DNA from: Paenibacillus sp. sptzw28
GTDB taxonomy: Bacteria > Bacillota > Bacilli > Paenibacillales > Paenibacillaceae
Direction of reading: 5' to 3'
Length of the DNA stretch: 64,000 bases
NCBI RefSeq assembly: GCF_019550795.1
Contig: NZ_CP080545.1
Coordinates: 3,320,001-3,384,000, forward strand
Below the pieces are notes generated by a model that was not told the origin of the DNA, did no database searches, and saw only the letters and a list, made by a program, of their open reading frames with translations. Position numbers and translations under genes: made by a program. This document shows, in pieces, positions 58,736 through 64,000 of this stretch. The number at the start of each line of letters is the position of its first letter. Within the stretch, counting starts at the first letter, position 1.

Positions 58736-60082
58736 TTACTTAAATACACCCTGCTGCTTATCCCCAAGCAAGCTTGTTTGATCCCGGGTGATCGACAGCT
58801 TGAGCGAAGGAGCCAGCATGCCGCCGAAATGTTCAATCTGATACTCGGGCGATTGCTCGCCGACTTCATGAATATTTTTCCCATCGACGTCGACATAGTC
58901 CACATAGCTGATTACTGTACCGTTAGACATTACCATCCAGGAATAGCTTTGATATGGATTGTCGTCCGGATTAGCGATCACAAGCCCACTCCCGTTAAGC
59001 GGTTGGTACTCTGCTGTCAATGAGTCGGATACAAAGCCGTATAATCCCTCAGGTGCATTCAACCCTTGCGCGAATTTATTTCCGTGCGTTTTAAGGAACA
59101 AATAATACTGATTGCCTTTCACCATCACGTTAGGACGTTCCAACTCTTCATTGACGCAATTCGCTTCCAGCAGCGGTGGGAGCAGCTTGAATTCCGTGAG
59201 ACTGCCGCTTGTTGCCTTAGCGATTCCGATGCTTCCGTTATAAAACTTTGCTTCAGGCGGTGTCGTACGCATCGCATCCGCGGACCCGGCGTGTTCCATC
59301 AAGCACGCGCGCTGCTCGAGCTTTCCACTGGAGTTTGCGCTGAAAAGCAGGTATCCCTCGCCACTCTTTGGGTCCAGGAAGTAGTAAGGATCGCGGAATG
59401 CATACGATTGGTCACCTTGTGCAGCCTGTTCTTCTGTTTGATAGTAGGTTCCGTCGGCTTCGAGTATGATTTTATGCTCCGACCAGTTGGTAAACGAAAC
59501 CGACCGGTTTGTCGTCACAACGTCCGCGTCGACAGTGGCGATCTTTTGTCCGTAAGAGAGCTGCGCTTCGCCTTTTCGTCCGGTTGCGGTATAGAACATA
59601 TGAACTCGGCCTCTTTTGTCGATGACGAATGAGCCTGCCCACTGTCTTGAGCCGAACGATTTGCCTTCTTCGAATACGAGCCCGCCAAGAACCCAGCTCT
59701 TTCCGTCGTTCGAGTGAAAGTACCTTATTTGAGCCGAATCATGGCGCTTTCCAGGGATCGACCCTTTCGGCACGGACAGCGCAAAAATGATTTTATGACC
59801 GTTTACAATCGCCGGATGACCGTTCATCTCCTGCAGTGGCCACGTATCCCATATGATGAAATCCTTCGAGATGGCCTGAAGCTCATTCTTATCGAACTTC
59901 GGAGCAATATTACTTGCATCAGGTTTGATTTGGGCTGCCGCTTCTCTTGTCCAATTCGTCGCTGCCGACGAGCCTTGGGCATTTAACACCGAAACGTCTG
60001 CATGAGATAAAATGACGGATGCTCCGACAATTGCCGCTAACACAGGCTGAATGAATTTCTTTACCTTCCACTTCACACACAT
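58736..60082 (-). CDS. sacB: GH68 levansucrase or related fructosyltransferase (secreted)
   Basis: A 448-residue secreted enzyme. A signal peptide (about 1-35, ending LNAQG) precedes the five-bladed propeller with the GH68 catalytic triad: nucleophile Asp79 in IIWDTWPLQE, transition-state Asp231 in YAFRDPYYF, and acid/base Glu315 in EELERPNVMVKG; DADVVTTN and SANSSGKLEQRACLM are also family-like. It makes levan or fructo-oligosaccharides from sucrose. The gene symbol is a family assignment; levan versus inulin cannot be told. A GTG two codons after the ATG is better spaced from AAGGGAG. A cre-like site and a terminator-type hairpin lie upstream. Confidence 0.88.
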   Translation of the reverse strand: MCVKWKVKKFIQPVLAAIVGASVILSHADVSVLNAQGSSAATNWTREAAAQIKPDASNIAPKFDKNELQAISKDFIIWDTWPLQEMNGHPAIVNGHKIIFALSVPKGSIPGKRHDSAQIRYFHSNDGKSWVLGGLVFEEGKSFGSRQWAGSFVIDKRGRVHMFYTATGRKGEAQLSYGQKIATVDADVVTTNRSVSFTNWSEHKIILEADGTYYQTEEQAAQGDQSYAFRDPYYFLDPKSGEGYLLFSANSSGKLEQRACLMEHAGSADAMRTTPPEAKFYNGSIGIAKATSGSLTEFKLLPPLLEANCVNEELERPNVMVKGNQYYLFLKTHGNKFAQGLNAPEGLYGFVSDSLTAEYQPLNGSGLVIANPDDNPYQSYSWMVMSNGTVISYVDYVDVDGKNIHEVGEQSPEYQIEHFGGMLAPSLKLSITRDQTSLLGDKQQGVFK

Positions 60083-60102
60083 TTCTCCCTTTCTTATTTC
60101 GA

Positions 60103-60119
60103 ATTGAAAACGATTGTAA
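60103..60119 (-). promoter_or_regulatory. cre-like site and possible -10 before sacB
   Basis: ATTGAAAACGATTGTAA is a partial cre match (two mismatches in the core). It overlaps TACAAT (minus strand), a possible -10 box with a poor -35, about 30 bases before sacB. Confidence 0.4.
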
Positions 60120-60180
60120 ACAACGGCTCATTGCATTGAAACCTCTGTACCGTTCGCCCCCTCTTTTCTCTCAGAACAAC

Positions 60181-60247
60181 AAAAAAGACCCAAAATGAGC
60201 GGGAGGAGACCATTGCGGTCACTTTCGCATCATTTCGGGTCTTGCCT
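60181..60247 (-). terminator. Structured terminator upstream of sacB
   Basis: In minus-strand RNA GACCCGAAAUGA (60230-60241) pairs with UCAUUUUGGGUC (60187-60198) over 12 positions with one G-U pair; an inner GACC/GGTC stem sits in the loop; six U follow. It ends the degenerate merR transcript or acts in the sacB leader. Confidence 0.6.
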
Positions 60248-60355
60248 GAGATTTCAGTCACAATCCCAATATTTGATTGTTTTTACAATGTTCATTTTAC
60301 CCCCGCCTACTCGGCATTTCAATAGGACTTAAGTCACATGGATGTGGCTTGCCCG

Positions 60356-60496
60356 TCATTGGCTTAAGACAAGAATGTTAATGTCGCTACATGTCGTCGT
60401 TTTCCGGTTAACACGAGGAATCAATCCGATGCGTTCATAATAGCGGAGCGTATCATGTGAAACAATAAATTTTTCACTTACTTCAGCAATCATCAT
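60356..60496 (-). pseudogene. MerR-family N-terminal remnant
   Basis: ATG with GGAGG upstream, then MMIAEVSEKFIVSHDTLRYY and ERIGLIPRVNRK, the HTH of NmlR/AdhR-like MerR proteins. After RVNRK the frame departs (TTTCSDINILVLSQ-stop), so the wing and the dimer helix are lost. A perfect palindrome lies upstream. It is near an alcohol dehydrogenase pseudogene, the usual partner of this regulator type. Confidence 0.6.
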
Positions 60497-60533
60497 GCGG
60501 GTTCACCTCCTATATCGATATTTTTATGCGAAA

Positions 60534-60549
60534 TTGGAGTTAACTCCAA
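60534..60549 (-). promoter_or_regulatory. MerR-type operator palindrome
   Basis: TTGGAGTTAACTCCAA is a perfect 16-base palindrome 38 bases upstream of the merR remnant start, between it and the alcohol dehydrogenase pseudogene. The GGAGTTAACTCC form is typical of MerR-family promoters. Confidence 0.7.
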
Positions 60550-60627
60550 AAGATGGGTCAGCCAATTGAATTGGCTAACCCATCCTTCATCAAAGCCGGT
60601 CGAAGATAATAGAAAGCACCTTACAAG

Positions 60628-61505
60628 TTACAAGGTAGAGATGTCAATAACGAATCGGTAACGCACATCACTGCGAAGAACGCGCTCGTACGCCTCGTCC
60701 ACTTGATCGGCACGAATAACCTCAATTTAAGGCGCAATATCGTGTTGAGCGGAGAAATCGAGCATCTCTTGAGTCTCCTGAATTCCACCAACGAGCGAGC
60801 CGGCAATGCTGCGGCGGCCCATAAGTAATGAGAATACATTGTACTTGTCCGGTTCGGATGGAGCGCCGACATTAACAAGTGTTCCATCTACGCGAAGCAT
60901 GGATAAATAAGCATCAACATTAAGATTTGCAGATACTGTGTTTAAGATAAGGTCAAAACGGCCAGCCAACTCGGTGAATGTAGCGGGATCGCCGGTTGCA
61001 AAGTAATGATCGGCGCCGAAACTCACGGCTTCACTCTTCTTATTCATAGACTGACTCAAGACAGTCACTTCAGCACCAAGGGCATGAGCATATTGGACCG
61101 CAAGATGGCCAAGCCCCCCCATCCCTACAATGGCAACCCTCTTACCAGGGCCCGCGTTCCATTTTTTCAAAGGAGAGTACGTGGTGATGCCTGCACACAA
61201 CAGCGGGCTTGCAACATCCAAATCCAGGCTGTCTGGAATACGGACAACGAACTTTTCCGTGACAACAATTTTTTGGCTATATCCACCGTATGTTAGATTA
61301 CCATCGTAGTCTAATGAATTATAGGATAGAATAACGCCTTTCGAACAATATTGCTCCTCACCGCGAAGACAGTATTCGCATTCTCCACAGGAGTCGACAA
61401 AGCAACCAACGCCGACGCGATCACCAACAGCAAATTTAGCAACTTCTATTCCTACTGCCGTTACGACTCCAGTCATTTCGTGGCCAGGAACAGAAGTGTC
61501 GTTAA
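60628..61505 (-). pseudogene. Zinc alcohol dehydrogenase, truncated and with a nonsense codon
   Basis: The frame reads [40 protein letters not shown] (structural zinc cysteines), [20 protein letters not shown] (Rossmann motif) and [20 protein letters not shown]. The normal first 55-60 residues, with the catalytic Cys, are missing: the open frame upstream passes straight through the GH42 terminator. A TAA at 60727-60729 interrupts [19 protein letters not shown], after which the conserved end [17 protein letters not shown] is intact. It resembles AdhA-type NADP alcohol dehydrogenases. Confidence 0.75.
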
Positions 61506-61510
61506 AAAAG

Positions 61511-61533
61511 AAAAAAGCCGCAACCGCGCGGCT
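61511..61533 (-). terminator. Terminator after the beta-galactosidase gene
   Basis: Stem AGCCGC/GCGGCT with a 6-base loop followed by TTTTTTC on the minus strand, 66 bases after the stop codon. Confidence 0.75.
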
Positions 61534-61598
61534 TCTCATCATATTTGTCTGCACTTGTTAGCTGCCCGAAAGATTAATAAACTACAATTTAGTATTAG

Positions 61599-63680
61599 TC
61601 AGCTCAGCATCAGCACGCCGTACGGCTCCAGCTTAACGTCTCCCGCCAAGGAGTTGCCGCTGAGCAAATCGACTGCGTTACGCTGTAAATGCAGAGTTAC
61701 CGGATGTCCCGAATAGTTGAGCGCAAAAATAAAAGCTTCGCCGGTAACCGGGTGGCGCCTAAGAGCGAGCTCCACCTCGGCGGGCGCATGAACGACGTCC
61801 TCCGCCGTTTTCCTCAACCCAAGCTCCGGCAAAAGCTTGCGCACGACCGCTTCGCTGTAAGCGGCGCCGTAATAGTAAACACGGCCTTGGCCCAGCTCGT
61901 TGACGGTCAAGGCAGGCTTTCCCGCGTAATAGTCGGAGGCATACTCGGCAACCACCTTCACGCTATCCGCCTCGACCATCAGAATATCGTTAAAGCCTTC
62001 GGCAGTGAGTGCAGCGGCTGCGAAGTTTTCATCAACGCCGCCTTCTTCGCCAAGAAAGCGCAGCGCCGGCGCCTGAACGGTTCCATTAATAATCGTGAAA
62101 TCCTCGACCATAATGCCGCACAGGGAAGCGGCAAGACCCGGAAACGGCATCATCCGGCAATGTCCGTGCTCGTTTTTGTAACCGGTGCGGGCTCCGAACA
62201 ACACGATGCCTCCGGCTTCAACATAGGAACGAAGCAGCATTTCCGCGGCCTCCGTCATAATTGCCGGATGCGGATATACCAGCACCCGATAACGCTGCAA
62301 CTCGGAAAGCGGCGTATGACTCGTTAACGTTAACCTGTCGGCGGCAATATGTTCCCGCTGAAGTGTTTTGAACCAGGCGTTCGTGCTTTGTGCGGCAAGG
62401 GGACCGTACCATACGTCGAGCTCCCCGTCCCAGCTGTTATCATAGTCATTTAAGATAGCAATGCTCGCTTCGTAGCGGCTTTGCGCCAGCCTTCCGCCAA
62501 CCCTTGCCAGCTCTTCGCCGACGCGTGCGGCTTCGAGCACTCTGCGGTTCGGCCGGTTATGATAGTCGTTGATGCCATGCCAGTAAATTTCGGTGCCCAC
62601 CGTGGCCGTGCGCCAGCGGAAATAAAGGAGCATGTCGGCGCCATGAGCAATCGATTGATACGTCCATAGACGCATTTGGCCGGGCCTCGGCGAACCCATT
62701 GTGAACCGGTTAGCCCATCCTCCAGGACCGGATTGCTGCTCCATTACGCAAAAATTCGGGGAGATCGAGCGTACCCCGCTCAAACTCAAGCTCCACATTC
62801 GGTCCAGCAGAGGTTCGGGACCGGCATCCGGGTGGATCGATGCGAACTGCGGATACGAATCATAGGAGAAGAAATCCAGAAGCTCCTCCGTAAGCCGATG
62901 ATTGTCGAGGTGGCCGAACATACCGTTGGTCGTAATCCAGTGCCGCGAACCTGCTACTTCTCTCAGAATATCGGCTTGAATGCGGGCGAACTCGATCGCG
63001 CTGTCCGAGATGAACCGCTTCTCGTCCAGAGCCTGATGCGGATTCGGGGAGTTTGCAGGCGTCGGCCTCGTTAGATGCACCTGGTCCCACGCCGTATACG
63101 TTTGACTCCAGAATACGGTTCCCCACGCACGATTGAGTGCATCAAGGGAGTCGTATTTGCGCTGCAGCCATTCGCGGAATGCATCGTGATCGGCATCCGA
63201 ATAAAACACATCAATCTCGCAGTTCAGCTCATTGTCGATTTGCCAGCCGACTACCGCCGGGTGGTCCTTGAAATGCTCGGCCATCTTCCTGGTGATCCGC
63301 GCGCAAAGCTGCCGATAGACGCGGCTGTTGTAGTTGTAATGCCGCCTCATACCGTGCCGGTATAGGATACCTTCCTTCGAAACGTTCAGTACTTCCGGGT
63401 ACCGATGTGTAAGCCAAGCCGGAGGTGTAGCCGTAGGTGTGCCCAGAATGACTTTTAGGCCATGGCGGTGAGCGGAATCAAGCGCCCGGTCGAACAAATC
63501 GAACCGGAAGACTCCCTCCTCCGGTTCCATGATGGCCCAGGCGAATTCCGCAACGCGGATGATTGAGAAGCCGAGCTCCCGCATGCGGCGGTAATCTTCC
63601 TCCCACAACTTCTCCTCCCAATGCTCAGGATAATAGCACACTCCAAGCGAGAAAGCCTCTTCTTTTAACGATTTTGCCAC
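61599..63680 (-). CDS. GH42 beta-galactosidase (cytoplasmic)
   Basis: A 693-residue enzyme of the normal GH42 length with no signal peptide. The (beta/alpha)8 domain has SLGVCYYPEHWEEKLWEEDY and HYNYNSRVYRQLC, an acid/base Glu at about 151 (GWQIDNELNCEI) and nucleophile Glu at about 314 (NFCVMEQQSGPGGW). A trimerisation domain (about 390-620) and a short beta-sandwich follow, ending VKLEPYGVLMLS. It cleaves terminal beta-galactosides taken up by the cell. The start is a GTG at 63680 with GGAGG 7 bases upstream. It is divergent from an AraC-type gene and its promoter region has a 14-base direct repeat. Confidence 0.92.
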   Translation of the reverse strand: MAKSLKEEAFSLGVCYYPEHWEEKLWEEDYRRMRELGFSIIRVAEFAWAIMEPEEGVFRFDLFDRALDSAHRHGLKVILGTPTATPPAWLTHRYPEVLNVSKEGILYRHGMRRHYNYNSRVYRQLCARITRKMAEHFKDHPAVVGWQIDNELNCEIDVFYSDADHDAFREWLQRKYDSLDALNRAWGTVFWSQTYTAWDQVHLTRPTPANSPNPHQALDEKRFISDSAIEFARIQADILREVAGSRHWITTNGMFGHLDNHRLTEELLDFFSYDSYPQFASIHPDAGPEPLLDRMWSLSLSGVRSISPNFCVMEQQSGPGGWANRFTMGSPRPGQMRLWTYQSIAHGADMLLYFRWRTATVGTEIYWHGINDYHNRPNRRVLEAARVGEELARVGGRLAQSRYEASIAILNDYDNSWDGELDVWYGPLAAQSTNAWFKTLQREHIAADRLTLTSHTPLSELQRYRVLVYPHPAIMTEAAEMLLRSYVEAGGIVLFGARTGYKNEHGHCRMMPFPGLAASLCGIMVEDFTIINGTVQAPALRFLGEEGGVDENFAAAALTAEGFNDILMVEADSVKVVAEYASDYYAGKPALTVNELGQGRVYYYGAAYSEAVVRKLLPELGLRKTAEDVVHAPAEVELALRRHPVTGEAFIFALNYSGHPVTLHLQRNAVDLLSGNSLAGDVKLEPYGVLMLS

Positions 63681-63708
63681 TCCGCACCCTCCTGACAATA
63701 TTGGTTAT

Positions 63709-63806
63709 AAAATATTGCGAATTACGTCCTCTGGTATTTCATTTTATCGTAAATAAATATAGAGTAAATAATGGGATCTTGCGATTAATATCAAAATATT
63801 GCGAAT
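63709..63806. repeat. 14-base direct repeat in the GH42/AraC divergent promoter
   Basis: AAAATATTGCGAAT occurs at 63709-63722 and at 63793-63806, exactly 84 bases apart (eight helical turns). A third partial TTGCGAT lies near 63779. Likely operator half-sites for the AraC-type regulator. Confidence 0.6.
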
Positions 63807-63840
63807 GTGATGAACTCATTTCAACTGGAGGAGAGACATC

Positions 63841-64000
63841 GTGAGGGAGCATATTTATCTGCCGCAGCCCAGCTATTTGCATTATGTCTGCTATCCAGAA
63901 TCATGCGGCCGCTATTATCTCGATCCCGAGCACCGCGAACGAGACCGGCGGGTTTCTTAAGGGAATACAATCTGCATCTCATCATATCGGGCAAAGGATA
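63841..64000 (+). CDS. AraC-type regulator (partial, N-terminus, with a possible frameshift)
   Basis: A GTG start with GGAGGAG about 8 bases upstream opens REHIYLPQPSYLHYVCYPES, then CGRYYLDPEHRERDRRVS and a stop. In the next frame the DNA continues FLREYNLHLIISGKG, the expected cupin start of an AraC-type sensor (typical ERDRxFxxYxLHLIxSGKG). A single missing base in the run GGGTTTC near 63953 would explain the break. It is divergent from the GH42 gene and probably regulates it. The rest lies beyond the window. Confidence 0.6.

Noticed and set aside
60181..60247. T-box antiterminator in the structured hairpin upstream of sacB
   Set aside because: The GGTGGNACCGCG-type T-box core is absent, and no specifier loop was found upstream.
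60230..60290. TCTCAGGCAA on the minus strand, recalling the 3' part of glycine riboswitches
   Set aside because: The other conserved glycine-aptamer segments (GGAGAGACC-like and CCGAAGG-like) are not present on the same strand in the right order, and the downstream gene is a levansucrase.

Overview
The window looks like a chromosomal segment of a Paenibacillus-type member of the Bacillales. Evidence: Gram-positive ribosome-binding sites (GGAGG-like) before most genes, frequent TTG/GTG starts, sigma-A promoters with near-consensus boxes, cre-like sites, a YesM/YesN-type two-component pair beside a sugar ABC transporter, LacI and AraC regulators, many glycoside hydrolases, and a FosB-type fosfomycin thiol transferase. 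No rRNA, tRNA, CRISPR array or phage module was found. This assignment is an inference from gene style.

Layout. 1-1.4 kb: start of a LplB-type sugar permease and a LacI regulator with two pairs of GAAACGTTTC operators. 1.5-6.3 kb: small membrane proteins, an IS110-family element with structured non-coding flanks, remnants of a DHFR-like and a DUF899 protein, a VOC protein and a MarR regulator that appears leaderless. 6.4-9.3 kb: a large five-module repeat protein of unknown function. 9.7-16 kb: a DinB protein and a partly decayed arabinose-polymer locus: AraC regulator, scraps of a CBM42 and a GH51 protein, a secreted GH30 enzyme with a CBM13-like domain, and a secreted GH43-CBM42 protein under a cre site. 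16-25.4 kb: frameshifted oxidoreductase, MerR, UvrA-like ABC protein, MFS exporter with TetR, an aminoglycoside adenylyltransferase gene split by an IS3-family element, and an IS1595 remnant. 25.4-30.5 kb: class B penicillin-binding protein, DUF3892 protein, ArsR-SRPBCC pair, exported metallophosphoesterase.

30.8-34.4 kb is a tightly overlapping, GC-rich operon: ECF sigma factor, anti-sigma-like membrane protein, ABC ATPase, ABC permease. 34.5-42 kb mixes remnants (GH32, LacI, aminoglycoside phosphotransferase, DUF5946) with intact small genes (LacI, TPR, FosB, GNAT, AhpD-like). 42-44 kb is a cytoplasmic protein with two GH43 modules. 44-48.2 kb holds a NlpC/P60 lipoprotein and a second ECF cluster (sigma, ZAS-type anti-sigma, TM2-like triplicate membrane protein, LiaF-like protein). 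48.6-55.2 kb is a complete carbohydrate uptake operon: binding protein, two permeases, sensor kinase, response regulator. 55.3-64 kb: methyltransferase, divergent LysR/MFS, levansucrase, MerR and alcohol dehydrogenase remnants, GH42 beta-galactosidase and a divergent AraC-type regulator cut by the window edge.

The main themes are plant-polysaccharide and fructan use, envelope stress signalling, and a scatter of resistance-type genes, many broken. Several breaks are single-base indels in otherwise well-preserved frames, so some may be assembly errors. I found no clear new defence or biosynthetic system. The most unusual items are the 972-residue repeat protein, the non-coding architecture of the IS110 element, and the exactly reconstructible IS3 insertion.
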